Below are positions 1 to 10,533 of a DNA stretch of 64,000 nt, in pieces. The notes below the pieces were generated by a model. That model was not told where the DNA came from and ran no database searches. It saw only the letters and a program-made list of their open reading frames with translations. Position numbers and translations under genes: made by a program. Numbering within the stretch: the stretch's first letter is position 1; the number at the start of each line of letters is the position of its first letter. This DNA is from Lachnospiraceae bacterium A4 (GTDB taxonomy: Bacteria; Bacillota; Clostridia; Lachnospirales; Lachnospiraceae): assembly GCA_000403215.2 (NCBI GenBank), contig KE159538.1, positions 465,342 to 529,341 on the forward strand. The letters run 5' to 3'.

Positions 1-2188
1 CAATCCCCTCTAGCAGATACTGTGCACCAATGTTGGAGGTCATAATCAGAATCGTGTTCTTAAAGTCCACTGTCCTGCCCTGTGAGTCTGTGATGCGCCC
101 GTCATCGAGTACCTGTAACAAAATATTAAATACATCGGGGTGCGCCTTCTCAACCTCGTCAAACAATACCACGCTGTAAGGCTTCCTGCGCACAGCCTCC
201 GTGAGCTGTCCGCCCTCGTCATATCCCACATATCCCGGAGGCGCCCCAATCAGTCTCGACACCGAATGCTTTTCCATGTACTCACTCATATCAATGCGCA
301 CCATATTTGATTCGTCGTCGAACAGGGACGCCGCAAGCGCCTTGGCAAGCTCTGTCTTGCCGACGCCTGTCGGCCCCAGAAACAGGAAGGAGCCAATCGG
401 CTTATCCGGGTCTTTGATGCCCGCCTTCGAACGGATAATCGCCTCTGTGACCTTTGTCACGCCCTCGTCCTGTCCAATCACCCGCTTGTGCAGCTCTTGA
501 TCTAAATGCAGGGTTTTGTTGCGCTCACTCTCATTTAATTTGGATACCGGGATTCCCGTCCAGCGGGATATAATCTTTGCAATCTCATCATCGGACACGC
601 TCTCGTGCACCAACGACATTTCTCTGGCATGAACGGTCTCCTCCTCAAGCTCTAATTGCTTTTTCAGCTCAGGCAGCTTCCCATAACTTAATTCTGCCGC
701 CTTCTCAAGATTGCCTTCGCGCTGTGCGATCTGTATCTGATTGTTTAACTCCTCGATATCCTCGCGCAGTTTTGAAAGCTTCTCCACACATGCCTTCTCA
801 TTGTCCCACTGTGCCTTGCGGTTCTGGAACGCTTCTTTCTGTTCGGCAAGCTCTGACTGCAACGCGGCAAGACGCTCAGCGCTCAGGCGGTCCTCCTCCT
901 TTTTGAGTGCGGCAACTTCGATTTCCATCTGCATAATCTTTCTTTGCAGCTCATCAAGTTCAGCCGGCATGGAATCCAGCTCTGTCTTAATCATGGCGCA
1001 CGCCTCGTCCACAAGGTCGATTGCCTTGTCTGGCAGGAATCTGTCTGTGATATAGCGGTTCGACAGCACTGCCGCACTCACCAGCGCATTATCCATAATC
1101 TTGACGCCATGAAACACTTCGTAACGCTCCTTCAAGCCTCTCAAAATACTGATGGTATCCTCCACGGTCGGCTCTGTGACCATGACGGGCTGAAAACGCC
1201 GCTCTAGTGCGGGGTCCTTCTCAATGTACTGCCGGTACTCGTCCAGCGTCGTAGCGCCGATACAGTGCAGCTCGCCCCGCGCAAGCATGGGCTTTAACAT
1301 ATTCCCGGCGTCCATCGCACCGTCTGTCTTGCCTGCGCCGACAATCGTGTGCAGCTCATCTATGAACAGGATAATCTGCCCGTCACTGTTCTTGACGTCC
1401 TCTAACACTGCCTTTAACCGCTCTTCAAACTCTCCTCTGTACTTTGCCCCGGCAACCAGCGCGCCCATATCCAGCGAGAAAATCTTTTTGTCTTTTAACC
1501 CCTGCGGCACATCTCCCCGCACAATGCGCTGTGCCAGTCCCTCGACAACCGCGGTCTTGCCCACACCGGGCTCACCGATCAGCACGGGATTGTTCTTGGT
1601 CTTTCTCGAGAGAATACGGATAATATTCCGAATCTCATTATCCCGCCCGATCACGGGGTCAAGCTTCTGGTTCCGCGCCTTCTCCACCAAATCCTGCCCA
1701 TACTTCTCAAGCGTGTCATAGGTCGCCTCAGGATTGTCGCTTGTAACACGCTGGTTTCCGCGCACCTCTGAGAGCACTCTCAGAAAGCGCTCTCTCGTGA
1801 TGCCGTACTCCCTGAAAATCTCCTTGATTTCTTTATTTGGATTCTGTATCATGGACAGGAAGAGATGCTCAACCGAAACATATTCATCTCCCATGCGCTT
1901 TGCTTCGTCCTCCGCGCTGATCAGCACTTTGTTCAGATATTGTCCAACAAAAGGCTGCCCGCCCTGTACCTTCACCCGCTTCTCAAGCGCCTTTAACACT
2001 CTTCCGACAAAATACTCCTTATTGATTTCCATTTTCTCAACAAGTTTGAGAATCAGGCTGTCATCAATCGTCAGCAGCGCATAGAGAAGATGCTCCTGCT
2101 CAAGCTCTTGGTTTCCATATTCCATTGCAAGCTTTTCGCACTGATTGACTGCTTCTATAGACTTTTGTGTAAATTTTTGAATATTCAT
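1..2188 (-). CDS. clpB: ClpB ATP-dependent disaggregase (3' end outside window)
   Basis: Hsp100 chaperone that, with DnaK, pulls proteins out of aggregates in the cytoplasm. The reverse-strand reading begins [19 protein letters not shown] and gives 729 residues before the window edge. A Clp N-domain is followed by the first AAA+ module (Walker A GEPGVGKT, then [14 protein letters not shown]), a long coiled-coil middle domain rich in Glu/Lys/Leu, and the second AAA+ module down to the sensor region ([16 protein letters not shown]). The family is about 860 residues, so roughly 130 C-terminal residues are missing. The start is set by a strong site (GAGGAGG, 5-6 bases upstream). A sigma-A-like promoter lies about 80 bases upstream. 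I saw no convincing CtsR or CIRCE operator. Confidence 0.96.
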   Translation of the reverse strand, partial: MNIQKFTQKSIEAVNQCEKLAMEYGNQELEQEHLLYALLTIDDSLILKLVEKMEINKEYFVGRVLKALEKRVKVQGGQPFVGQYLNKVLISAEDEAKRMGDEYVSVEHLFLSMIQNPNKEIKEIFREYGITRERFLRVLSEVRGNQRVTSDNPEATYDTLEKYGQDLVEKARNQKLDPVIGRDNEIRNIIRILSRKTKNNPVLIGEPGVGKTAVVEGLAQRIVRGDVPQGLKDKKIFSLDMGALVAGAKYRGEFEERLKAVLEDVKNSDGQIILFIDELHTIVGAGKTDGAMDAGNMLKPMLARGELHCIGATTLDEYRQYIEKDPALERRFQPVMVTEPTVEDTISILRGLKERYEVFHGVKIMDNALVSAAVLSNRYITDRFLPDKAIDLVDEACAMIKTELDSMPAELDELQRKIMQMEIEVAALKKEEDRLSAERLAALQSELAEQKEAFQNRKAQWDNEKACVEKLSKLREDIEELNNQIQIAQREGNLEKAAELSYGKLPELKKQLELEEETVHAREMSLVHESVSDDEIAKIISRWTGIPVSKLNESERNKTLHLDQELHKRVIGQDEGVTKVTEAIIRSKAGIKDPDKPIGSFLFLGPTGVGKTELAKALAASLFDDESNMVRIDMSEYMEKHSVSRLIGAPPGYVGYDEGGQLTEAVRRKPYSVVLFDEVEKAHPDVFNILLQVLDDGRITDSQGRTVDFKNTILIMTSNIGAQYLLEGI

Positions 2189-2264
2189 GGTGTTCCTCCT
2201 CTCAGACGGTTCTTGATCTAAATCTTGTTTTGATTTATTTGTCTGTTTTATTTGTTCTACATAC

Positions 2265-2292
2265 ACTATAACACTATTTTTTGTTTTGTCAA
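2265..2292 (-). promoter_or_regulatory. sigma-A-type promoter of clpB
   Basis: On the minus strand TTGACA (2292-2287) and TATAGT (2270-2265) are separated by 16 bases. The leader to the clpB ATG is about 70 nt and A/T-rich. This nearly consensus promoter suggests sigma-A transcription; any heat-shock repressor site is not obvious. Confidence 0.7.
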
Positions 2293-2465
2293 TTTAGTTT
2301 ATACTTTTATCATACATTTTATTTCTTTTTCAGAGATTTGCCAAAAATCTATATTTTTTGAAACAATTCAGTAAATTTTCACTTTTCTTCTACCGATATT
2401 ATTAAATATGTGCTAAAATAAATAGCAGAATAGATACTGTAATTCATTCGAAAGATGGTGTTAAG

Positions 2466-2990
2466 ATGATGGATCCAGCCACAGCGTACTTTTTAAAGAA
2501 ATACTACCCGCATGTCATCAAATGGTGGTTAGTAGAGTACAACCCTGAGGTGGTCAGAATATGGCCCTCTAAGGCAGAGAAGGAGGAAGCGCTTCGTCTT
2601 GAGGCAATCGAAGCCGAGGAAGCCGCCCTGCTCGCTCTTGAGAAAGAGGACGACCCTGAACCCGATACAGCGGAATGTGTCAACTCCATGTACAATGCTA
2701 CAACCGGCTCTTATTCCGGTCTGTATGGCCAGCCGCCAATTGATGAAAATACACAGGCTGCCCTGAATGCAATTTTATATTCTTCCAGCAGCCAGTCGTC
2801 TGTTGACTCCCTTATCGCAGCGGGAGGACAGCCGGGAGATGATGTGATCACGCCGCCGGAGCAGGCGGAGATTATCCATGAAGCCAATGAAATCTATGAG
2901 CGACTCTTGCGTGAGGCGGCTGAAGATGAGGCAAGGAAGCAGGCTGAAATCGAAGAAGCACGTCTGCAAGCTGAACAAAATTTCAGTTAG
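2466..2990 (+). CDS. hypothetical protein, Glu/Ala-rich
   Basis: A 174-residue soluble protein I do not recognise. The N-terminus (MMDPATAYFLKKYYPHVIKW) is aromatic and basic. It is followed by a charged helix rich in Glu/Ala (residues about 35-65), a Ser/Gly/Pro-rich middle and a C-terminal helix rich in Glu, Ala and Arg that could form a coiled coil. No signal peptide or membrane segment is visible. The start has two ATGs in a row and only a weak ribosome-binding site (AAAGATGG). It stands alone between divergent clpB and convergent porB and ends in a good terminator, so it is probably a real single-gene unit. Function unknown. Confidence 0.7.
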   Translation: MMDPATAYFLKKYYPHVIKWWLVEYNPEVVRIWPSKAEKEEALRLEAIEAEEAALLALEKEDDPEPDTAECVNSMYNATTGSYSGLYGQPPIDENTQAALNAILYSSSSQSSVDSLIAAGGQPGDDVITPPEQAEIIHEANEIYERLLREAAEDEARKQAEIEEARLQAEQNFS

Positions 2991-2996
2991 CAGGCC

Positions 2997-3026
2997 AAAA
3001 AAGCAGGCAGCTTTGCCTGCTTTTTT
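2997..3026. terminator. bidirectional terminator between the hypothetical gene and porB
   Basis: A GCAGGCA/TGCCTGC stem flanked by A-run and T-run (AAAAAGCAGGCA, three-base loop, TTGCCTGCTTTTTT) lies between two convergent genes and can serve both strands. Confidence 0.85.
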
Positions 3027-3030
3027 AGCT

Positions 3031-3972
3031 CTATAAACTACAACGGCTCTTGAGTTCTTCCCATCTGTGGTCAATCTCCTCCTGAAATTTTCCGATGAGT
3101 TCTTCATTTCCCTTCTTAAACAAATGTTTAAATCTTCTCTGTGGTTTCAAGAAATCTTCAATTGGCAGTTTGTTCTTTGGCTCATAGTTCAAAATCCACT
3201 TGCCCTCGATTACCTCAAACACCGGCCAGTAACAGGTGTCCACCGCCAGTTTGCAGATTGTCATCATCTCGCTTGGCTCATAGCCCCATCCTCTCGGGCA
3301 CGGCGACATCACGTTCAGAAATGCCGCCCCCGGCGTGTAGATTGCCTTCTGTGCCTTTGTGTACAAATCCTTAAAATTCGAAGTAAAGGTACTCTGCCCC
3401 ACATAGGGAATATGATGCTCTGCCATGATGGCAGCGAGGTCTTTTCTGACCTGTACTTTTCCCGAAGATACGCTTCCTGCCGGCGTTGTCGTCGTGTCTG
3501 CATACTGCGGTGTCGCTGACGAGCGCTGTGTGCCGGTATTCATATAGGCGCCATTGTCATAGCACACGTACACCATATCATGCCCGCGCTCCATCGCACC
3601 TGACAGCGACTGAAAACCAATATCATACGTGCCGCCGTCTCCGCCGAACGTGATGAATTTAAAGTTCTCCTTGATCTTTCCCTTTTTCTTTAACACATGA
3701 TAGGCTGTCTCCACGCCGGAGAGGGTCGCGCCTGCATTCTCAAAGGCGTTGTGGATATAACTGTCCTCATACGCTGTATAAGGATACATAAACGAAGATA
3801 CCTCAAGGCATCCTGTCGCATTGCCGATGACTGCCCGGTCTCCCTCCTCCAGCGCCCGGAGTACGGTGCGCACCGTGATCGTGCCGCCGCAGCCAGCACA
3901 CATTCTGTGTCCCGGCGCCAGACGTTCCGGTTTGCTCATGACCTCTTTGAAATTATATGTTGTCTTTTCCAT
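3031..3972 (-). CDS. porB: 2-oxoacid (pyruvate):ferredoxin oxidoreductase, beta subunit
   Basis: Thiamine-diphosphate-binding subunit of the four-part enzyme that turns pyruvate (or a related 2-oxoacid) plus CoA into acyl-CoA, CO2 and reduced ferredoxin. The 313 residues carry the [4Fe-4S] cysteines (MCAGCGG near residue 25, ATGCLE near 54, SPCPRG near 225) and the TPP/Mg motif GDGGTYDIG...NGAYMNTG (about 110-145). It is the last gene of porC-porD-porA-porB, 6 bases after porA, with its own site (AGGAG) before the ATG. Substrate choice between pyruvate and 2-ketoisovalerate cannot be read from sequence; pyruvate is the usual assignment. Confidence 0.92.
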   Translation of the reverse strand: MEKTTYNFKEVMSKPERLAPGHRMCAGCGGTITVRTVLRALEEGDRAVIGNATGCLEVSSFMYPYTAYEDSYIHNAFENAGATLSGVETAYHVLKKKGKIKENFKFITFGGDGGTYDIGFQSLSGAMERGHDMVYVCYDNGAYMNTGTQRSSATPQYADTTTTPAGSVSSGKVQVRKDLAAIMAEHHIPYVGQSTFTSNFKDLYTKAQKAIYTPGAAFLNVMSPCPRGWGYEPSEMMTICKLAVDTCYWPVFEVIEGKWILNYEPKNKLPIEDFLKPQRRFKHLFKKGNEELIGKFQEEIDHRWEELKSRCSL

Positions 3973-3978
3973 GCTCTC

Positions 3979-5181
3979 CTAGACCTCCTCTGACTGTGCA
4001 CTGCGCAAGCCTATGTACTCGTACATTCCCGTCACCACATGCGTCTTTGCGATCATCTCAAGATTGTCATAGACCTTCTTAAAATCAGAAACTGTAATAT
4101 CCCTGCCGCCAAGACCATAGAAATAATTCACCACCTCCGCGGTACTGTGTGCCTGATACATCGCCGCACGCACCTCCGCGCCGAGAGGACCGCTCGTCGC
4201 CGAAAACATCTCGCTCCGGTCCATGACCGCCACCGATTTCACCTTAGAGAGCGCCTTTGCGATCTCCTCCTCCGGAAAAGGTCGAAATACTCTGATCTTG
4301 AGGAGTCCGACTTTTTTCCCCGTCGCGGCTCTGATCTCCTCAACCGCCGCCTTGCAGGTTCCAGCGGCAGAGCCAATGATCACGACTGCATACTCGGCAT
4401 CCTCCATCTGGTATTCCTCAAAAAAGCTGTACTTGCGTCCTGTCATCTCCTCAAATCTGGCTGCGACCTCCAATATCACTTCCCTCGCACTGCACATTGC
4501 CTGCCGCTGTGCGCGCTTTGTCTCCATATAATAATTCGAGACTGCATAGGGTCCAAGTGCCATGCGTTCTGTCTCCTTCAGCAGATAATGCTCTGGCTCA
4601 TATTCACCGACAAACTGTTTTACTTTGTCATCCTCCACCAGCAGGATATTCTCGACGCCGTGGCTTGTGATAAATCCGTCCTGACACACCATGACCGGCA
4701 GATGGACCCGCTTGTCCTCTGCAATTGGAAATGCCTGTATAAAATTGTCATAGACCTCTTGGTTGGACTCTGCATAAATCTGTATCCAGCCGGAATCTCT
4801 TGCCCCCATGCTGTCGGAGTGGTCCGCATTGATGTTAATCGGGCCGGACAGCGCCCTGTTCACCAGCGCAAGAACAATCGGAAGCCTGTTTGACGCCGCC
4901 ACGTAGAGCTCTTCCCACATCAGCGCCATACCGCATGAGGAGGTGGCTGTAACCGCTCTGGCGCCTGCTGCCGACGCGCCGATTGTCGCGCTCATCGCAC
5001 TGTGTTCGCTCTCCACATGGATAAACTCTGTATCAATCTCACCGTTGGCAATATAATTCGCTACATACTGCGGTATCTCGGTGGATGGTGTGATCGGGAA
5101 TGCCGGCATCACATCCGGATTGATCTGTTTGACCGCATATGCCACTGCCTCATTCCCTGATAAACGTTCTCTGACTGCCAT
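3979..5181 (-). CDS. porA: 2-oxoacid (pyruvate):ferredoxin oxidoreductase, alpha subunit
   Basis: 400-residue alpha subunit carrying the pyrimidine-binding and transketolase C-terminal-like domains. The N-terminus (MAVRERLSGNEAVAYAVKQI) leads to the conserved FPITPSTEIPQ motif near residue 30 and the HVESEHSAM catalytic-glutamate segment near 55. The ADHSDSMGARDSGW stretch near 120 is typical of PorA. The ATG directly abuts the porD stop (TAAATG), so translation is probably coupled. Its length matches the four-subunit class and not the fused NifJ form. Confidence 0.93.
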   Translation of the reverse strand: MAVRERLSGNEAVAYAVKQINPDVMPAFPITPSTEIPQYVANYIANGEIDTEFIHVESEHSAMSATIGASAAGARAVTATSSCGMALMWEELYVAASNRLPIVLALVNRALSGPININADHSDSMGARDSGWIQIYAESNQEVYDNFIQAFPIAEDKRVHLPVMVCQDGFITSHGVENILLVEDDKVKQFVGEYEPEHYLLKETERMALGPYAVSNYYMETKRAQRQAMCSAREVILEVAARFEEMTGRKYSFFEEYQMEDAEYAVVIIGSAAGTCKAAVEEIRAATGKKVGLLKIRVFRPFPEEEIAKALSKVKSVAVMDRSEMFSATSGPLGAEVRAAMYQAHSTAEVVNYFYGLGGRDITVSDFKKVYDNLEMIAKTHVVTGMYEYIGLRSAQSEEV

Positions 5182-5490
5182 TTACTTTCCCTCCCTCATA
5201 CTGATTGCGCCAAACGGACAAACCTTCGCACAGATGCCGCAGCCCTTGCAATGGTCATAATCAAAATCCTCTCTTTTCCCTGCTGTCACTGGTATTGATG
5301 AATCCGGGCACACGGGTGTACACAACAGACATTGTTTACACCGCTCAACAGCCCACATGGGAGTTGCCGTTCTCCACTCTCCTGTGCAGAAATCCTTTGA
5401 TGTAGCCGCCTCAAAAATTTTGTTTCCCTCTGTGATATCCTGCCAAGGGCTCTGTTCATGAATCTTATCATATATTTTATCGCTTGCCAT
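5182..5490 (-). CDS. porD: 2-oxoacid (pyruvate):ferredoxin oxidoreductase, delta (ferredoxin) subunit
   Basis: Small 102-residue 2x[4Fe-4S] ferredoxin-like subunit that passes electrons from the catalytic subunits to external ferredoxin. Two cluster motifs are visible: CKQCLLCTPVCP (about 52-63) and CKGCGICAKVCP (about 81-92). The N-terminal 45 residues (SPWQDITEGNKIFEAAT) match the usual PorD lead-in. It lies 29 bases after porC and touches porA. Confidence 0.93.
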   Translation of the reverse strand: MASDKIYDKIHEQSPWQDITEGNKIFEAATSKDFCTGEWRTATPMWAVERCKQCLLCTPVCPDSSIPVTAGKREDFDYDHCKGCGICAKVCPFGAISMREGK

Positions 5491-5519
5491 GCCGTACCTC
5501 CCTGCCTTCTCCTGTATCT

Positions 5520-6092
5520 TTACACTGCCGCCTCAAACGCCAGCTCTAACGCCATCATATTTCCATCAATCACTTCCGGCTTCTTTGCAAATTTATGCTG
5601 AAAAGAAGCCTTCATCTCCGCGAGAAACTCCTCTTTCTCCATAATCTTTGACACTGCCACGACCGCTGCAAGCATCGGCGAATTGGGATAATTCTTCCCC
5701 AATGCTCTCATGGAGATCTCCTTTGCATCGACTGTGTAGACAGCCCCCTGATAGCCGTGCAGATGCGCTTCAATCTCCTCCTTGCTGCGCGTGGAATTGA
5801 TGATGACAGCGCCCTTTGGACTGAGTCCCTTCGTCACATCAATGCTGTCGAGCAGGCTCTCGTCCACTACCACCACATAATCTGGTTCATAGATATTGGA
5901 ATGTACCGTGATCGGGCTTGCACTGATGCGGTTATACGCTGTGATCGGCGCCCCCATCCGCTCTGGGCCGTACTCCGGAAATCCCTGCACATATTTTCCT
6001 GTCTGAAACGCTACATCTGCCAGCAGCAGTGCAGCCGTTTTGGCGCCCTGTCCTCCGCGCCCATGCCATCTGATCTCTACTGTGTCTTTCAT
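5520..6092 (-). CDS. porC: 2-oxoacid (pyruvate):ferredoxin oxidoreductase, gamma subunit
   Basis: 190-residue gamma subunit. It has the family signature EIRWHGRGGQGAKTAA at the N-terminus and GFPEYGPERMGAPITAYNRIS near residue 40. First gene of porCDAB. It follows the FHA-domain gene by only 26 bases and no terminator lies between, so the FHA gene and the unknown gene before it may be co-transcribed with the oxidoreductase. Confidence 0.93.
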   Translation of the reverse strand: MKDTVEIRWHGRGGQGAKTAALLLADVAFQTGKYVQGFPEYGPERMGAPITAYNRISASPITVHSNIYEPDYVVVVDESLLDSIDVTKGLSPKGAVIINSTRSKEEIEAHLHGYQGAVYTVDAKEISMRALGKNYPNSPMLAAVVAVSKIMEKEEFLAEMKASFQHKFAKKPEVIDGNMMALELAFEAAV

Positions 6093-6118
6093 CTGTTCTA
6101 ACCTGTCCCTTCTACCTG

Positions 6119-7027
6119 TTAAGATACACTGGTGGTCACGCGAAACTCGATATCTCCCACACTCAGTATATCGTTGTTCTCCAATTCCATCAGTTCATAC
6201 GGCGGTATCATGATCCCGTTCACCAGTGTGTGATTTACACTTTTTAAGTCCTGTACAAAGTACTTATGATTCAGTCTTGTAATCAGGCAGTGCCTGCGGC
6301 TGACGGCCTTGGAATACTCTGCTGTGATAATACCATCTGCTATTGCAGCATTTCTGCCAATCAGAAAATCCTCGCCGTCTATCAAAAATTCAAGCTCTCT
6401 CCCATTGCCGTGATACAGCAGCCTCAATATAATATCCTTCTGATGTTCATGCAGCCACCTTCCCGTCCCTGACACACTGCCGCCCCTGTGCTGTAAACGC
6501 GCCAGAGCTTCCTCCTGCGTCAGCTCTCCCAGCTTCAGCATCAGCAATAGCTTCTTGATATACTGCTGCCCGTCAGCCGGCAGATACGAGGCAATGCTGG
6601 TCATCGTTTCCTCAAACTGTCCATACCAGCTTGCGCCCTCCGCATATCGAAGTTCTCCTGTAATCGGAAGGATTGCTGCCTTGATGCACCCATTTCCTTT
6701 GTCATAATACAGATTGTCATACTTGCACCAGATACATTCCTTTTTCAAAAAGCCATTCTCTTCGACCTTCATATTCAGGAAAATCATTCCGCACAGCAAA
6801 TCCACCAGTTCTTTTTCTTCAAACGCAGGAACGATATCGCTGAGCGATACCAGCGTCTCCTCGTCTGCCTGATACACCAGCTTTTCCCTGCCTCTTTGGT
6901 TTATTCTTATGTAGGGCAGCATTTGGCTGATATGCTCTTGCTCCAAGATTCGGCATCCAATCTCAAAAAACGGGTCATGCTCCTGAAATAAAAAGGAAAT
7001 CTGCTTCTCTTTTGCCTTAACCAGCAT
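6119..7027 (-). CDS. FHA-domain protein with an uncharacterised N-terminal domain
   Basis: About 302 residues. The C-terminal 85 form a forkhead-associated domain, which binds phosphothreonine: FLIGRN, then VSRRHCLI, then FVQDLKSVNHTLVNG are the expected landmarks. The N-terminal 200 residues resemble the uncharacterised domain that I recall as DUF6382 in Firmicute FHA proteins; that name is from memory. I chose the ATG at 7027 because GGAGG lies 9 bases before it. The longer start at 7048 has a weak site and would overlap the upstream gene by 32 bases. The overlap of 11 bases with the upstream gene suggests coupling. Partner kinase not seen in the window. Confidence 0.8.
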   Translation of the reverse strand: MLVKAKEKQISFLFQEHDPFFEIGCRILEQEHISQMLPYIRINQRGREKLVYQADEETLVSLSDIVPAFEEKELVDLLCGMIFLNMKVEENGFLKKECIWCKYDNLYYDKGNGCIKAAILPITGELRYAEGASWYGQFEETMTSIASYLPADGQQYIKKLLLMLKLGELTQEEALARLQHRGGSVSGTGRWLHEHQKDIILRLLYHGNGRELEFLIDGEDFLIGRNAAIADGIITAEYSKAVSRRHCLITRLNHKYFVQDLKSVNHTLVNGIMIPPYELMELENNDILSVGDIEFRVTTSVS

Positions 7028-7499
7028 GTCTTGTATCCTCCATATCATCCTGTTGTCTTTTTAATATCCGGATGGAATCAATTATGTTTTCAAAAATATG
7101 TTCGTTTGGCGCCCACTGCTTCTCCATACACTGAATCGTGATGACAAGCTCTCTTTCCTGATAACCGCCCAGCAGAAATACATTGTAAAAATGATATCCC
7201 GCCACGCGTGATGTGTATTGTATCTCCCCAAAAACTCTCCTGTTAATCGTGCGCCGTTTGATATGCCTGCACTTAAAGTCACGGACATCTCTGCGAAACC
7301 CTTTATAGTATTCATTTAACTGGTGGTTTAGGTTCTCCTCTGTCAGATCTGCCCCGCCTCTTGAGATCTGAAGCACAGTCTTTTTGTCCTTTGAGAGCCA
7401 GCTATTCTGTGATGACAGAAAGGTTTCTGAGGGCTTAATATCGGATGGAATCATGATTTCCACCCCCTCATCATATAGATGGTATTTTTTATACAGCAT
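7017..7499 (-). CDS. hypothetical protein upstream of the FHA gene
   Basis: 160 residues, soluble, not recognised. It starts MLYKKYHLYDEGVEIMIPSD and has an alternating beta pattern (KKTVLQISRGGADLT, then YHFYNVFLLGG, ELVITIQCMEKQW) ending in a helix, NIIDSIRIL. This is broadly like small DcrB/PsbP-type folds, but that is only an impression. The start at 7499 has GGGAGG 11 bases upstream. A longer reading to 7571 would run through the guaB terminator hairpin and is rejected. It overlaps the FHA gene by 11 bases, so the two products probably act together. Confidence 0.7.
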   Translation of the reverse strand: MLYKKYHLYDEGVEIMIPSDIKPSETFLSSQNSWLSKDKKTVLQISRGGADLTEENLNHQLNEYYKGFRRDVRDFKCRHIKRRTINRRVFGEIQYTSRVAGYHFYNVFLLGGYQERELVITIQCMEKQWAPNEHIFENIIDSIRILKRQQDDMEDTRHAG

Positions 7500-7525
7500 T
7501 GATGGCAAATCCTCCCTGTATGCAA

Positions 7526-7556
7526 TCGAAAACGCTGTCACAAGGTGTGACAGCGC
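7526..7556 (-). terminator. guaB terminator
   Basis: Perfect 10-bp stem (CGCTGTCACA, loop AGG, TGTGACAGCG on the plus strand, 7533-7555) followed on the minus strand by TTTTCG. The T-run is short, so some read-through into the next two genes and por is possible. Confidence 0.75.
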
Positions 7557-7573
7557 TTCCTGTAAAATCAAAA

Positions 7574-9082
<1,509 letters not shown>

Positions 9083-9103
9083 TTATTAGAAAATATTTTT
9101 AAA

Positions 9104-9132
9104 ATTATACTAAAGCAGACACAGCTTGTCAA
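9104..9132 (-). promoter_or_regulatory. sigma-A promoter of guaB
   Basis: Perfect consensus on the minus strand: TTGACA (9132-9127), 17-base spacer, TATAAT (9109-9104). The leader is about 70 nt and A/T-rich, too short and too unstructured for a purine riboswitch. Confidence 0.88.
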
Positions 9133-9136
9133 GCAC

Positions 9137-9637
9137 TTAATCAGTAAAAACTTTTCTAGGTGCAATCATCTTGACGGTATGGACAAAATCTTCTGTCAGA
9201 TTCATCAAAAATTTCTGGCTTCCCTCATAATAGACCCAGTACAGCTTCTGCTCCGGCAGGTCATGCCCCGCGCTTAGATCTGTCACCTTGGTCTGGCGGT
9301 TCCTGTAGGAATCAAGCTGGTGCGATTTTTCCGGCGCCATGACTTCTATTTTGTTGACATCAATCGTCAACATTTTTTTCCTTCTCGTCTTTGCCATAAT
9401 CTTGTCCACTGAAATCTCCTTGTCCAGATACAGATACTCAAATTCAATGTCCGTCCACTGGAATACAAAATAGTCCAGTACGCCCAGCGCGACAACGATG
9501 ATAAAGAACGTTATCTTTCCAGTCATCAGCGTGAGAAGCCCTGCCACCACCGTCAGCACCACACACGCCGCACGGCTCAATGCCTCCTTCATTCCTTTTT
9601 CTCTTTTCACCAACAGTTCCTTATAGCTTTCATTCAT
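9137..9637 (-). CDS. small membrane protein, DUF6106-like
   Basis: 166 residues. A basic N-terminus is followed by two closely spaced hydrophobic helices (ALSRAACVVLTVVAGLLTLM and ITFFIIVVALGVLDYFVF) and a cytosolic beta-rich C-terminal domain (EFEYLYLDKEISVDKI, KLYWVYYEGSQKFLMNL). The arrangement fits what I remember as DUF6106, an uncharacterised Lachnospiraceae family; the name is unverified. The guaB promoter begins 5 bases after its stop codon. Function unknown. Confidence 0.7.
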   Translation of the reverse strand: MNESYKELLVKREKGMKEALSRAACVVLTVVAGLLTLMTGKITFFIIVVALGVLDYFVFQWTDIEFEYLYLDKEISVDKIMAKTRRKKMLTIDVNKIEVMAPEKSHQLDSYRNRQTKVTDLSAGHDLPEQKLYWVYYEGSQKFLMNLTEDFVHTVKMIAPRKVFTD

Positions 9638-9738
9638 AATGTAATCCCTTCCTTAATTTTATTATTACAATAATACCTTATATCACAGAATAATTCAATG
9701 TAATATTCCTGCTTTAGAAAAAATTTATAGTATGTTGA

Positions 9739-9768
9739 TTGACATTTGCCAGCATTTCCATATATGAT
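9739..9768 (+). promoter_or_regulatory. promoter of the anchored hypothetical protein
   Basis: TTGACA (9739-9744), 18-base spacer, TATGAT (9763-9768). It overlaps an upstream in-frame TTG, which argues that translation begins at the ATG at 9797. Confidence 0.7.
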
Positions 9769-9796
9769 AGTCATTATGAAAGATGGAGGTGTTACC

Positions 9797-10507
9797 ATGG
9801 AAGTCTACAACAAAAACCGCGACAAAAACAACTCAATGCACGATGAAATCCGGGAACAGAATGCCAAGTTAAAAGATGCCCCGCTCAAAGAAAAGCTGGC
9901 ATATTTTAACGAATATTACCTAAAAACTACCCTCGTGGTTCTCGCCATACTCCTCCTTGTGGGTTCTATTGCATACTCCATGCTGACAGCGCCCTCCGAT
10001 ACTGCCTTTGCCGCCTTTTTCTACAATACTACAGGAAAGCCGTCCGGCACGGAACTACTCGACGGCTTTGTCAGCCATCTTGGCATTGACACCAAAGAGC
10101 ATGACGCCTACATTGACGACTCGATGTATTACACCCCTGACAGCACCGACATGAATACTTTTATGGCGCTCGAAAAGACGATGGCTGTCATATCGACCGG
10201 TGAACTGGACGTTGTTGCGGGCGATGAGGGCACGTTCGATTACTTTGCGCGCACGGAATGCCTTTATGATCTCACGACAGTGCTTCCCGGCGACCTGCTC
10301 GCCAAATTCGAGGACAAGCTGTACTATGCCAAATACGGTGAAGCGGAAATCCTGACGCCTGTCGGCGTCTATGTGGACGACGCGCCGAAGCTGGGCCAAA
10401 GCACTTACTATACAGGCACCAAACCCGTCTTAGGCTTCATTGTCAATACCAAAAATCTTGACAATGCGATTGAATTTCTGCGATATATTTATATGGAAAA
10501 CGAGTAG
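9797..10507 (+). CDS. hypothetical single-pass membrane-anchored protein
   Basis: 236 residues: a charged cytosolic stretch (MEVYNKNRDKNNSMHDEI), one membrane helix (TTLVVLAILLLVGSIAYSML, about residues 40-60) and an extracytoplasmic domain of about 175 residues ending in a helix, NAIEFLRYIYMENE. The outer domain has an alternating pattern (FAAFFYNTTGKPSGTELLDG, then LDVVAGDEGTFDYFAR) that could be a degenerate solute-binding-like fold. This is a guess; no family is recognised. The start is fixed by GGAGG 7 bases before the ATG. It is followed at once by a strong terminator. Confidence 0.75.
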   Translation: MEVYNKNRDKNNSMHDEIREQNAKLKDAPLKEKLAYFNEYYLKTTLVVLAILLLVGSIAYSMLTAPSDTAFAAFFYNTTGKPSGTELLDGFVSHLGIDTKEHDAYIDDSMYYTPDSTDMNTFMALEKTMAVISTGELDVVAGDEGTFDYFARTECLYDLTTVLPGDLLAKFEDKLYYAKYGEAEILTPVGVYVDDAPKLGQSTYYTGTKPVLGFIVNTKNLDNAIEFLRYIYMENE

Positions 10508-10533
10508 GGGAACCTTTTCCCCTACTCGTTTTT
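10501..10533. terminator. bidirectional terminator, 12-bp stem
   Basis: CGAGTAGGGGAA (10501-10512), loop CCTT, TTCCCCTACTCG (10517-10528), then TTTTT. The upstream stop codon lies inside the stem. On the minus strand it also ends the PfkB-family gene (tail TTTTCC). Confidence 0.9.

Noticed and set aside
2189..2300. CtsR-like heptads (ACAAA/GACAAA) upstream of clpB
   Set aside because: The GGTCAAA-type consensus with 3-base spacing is not met; the A-rich sequence gives chance partial matches.
4039..4893. 284-residue plus-strand frame opposite porA
   Set aside because: Shadow frame; porA is fully supported on the minus strand.
7500..7571. Upstream extension of the gene before the FHA gene
   Set aside because: It runs through the guaB terminator hairpin and has no ribosome site; the start at 7499 has GGGAGG.
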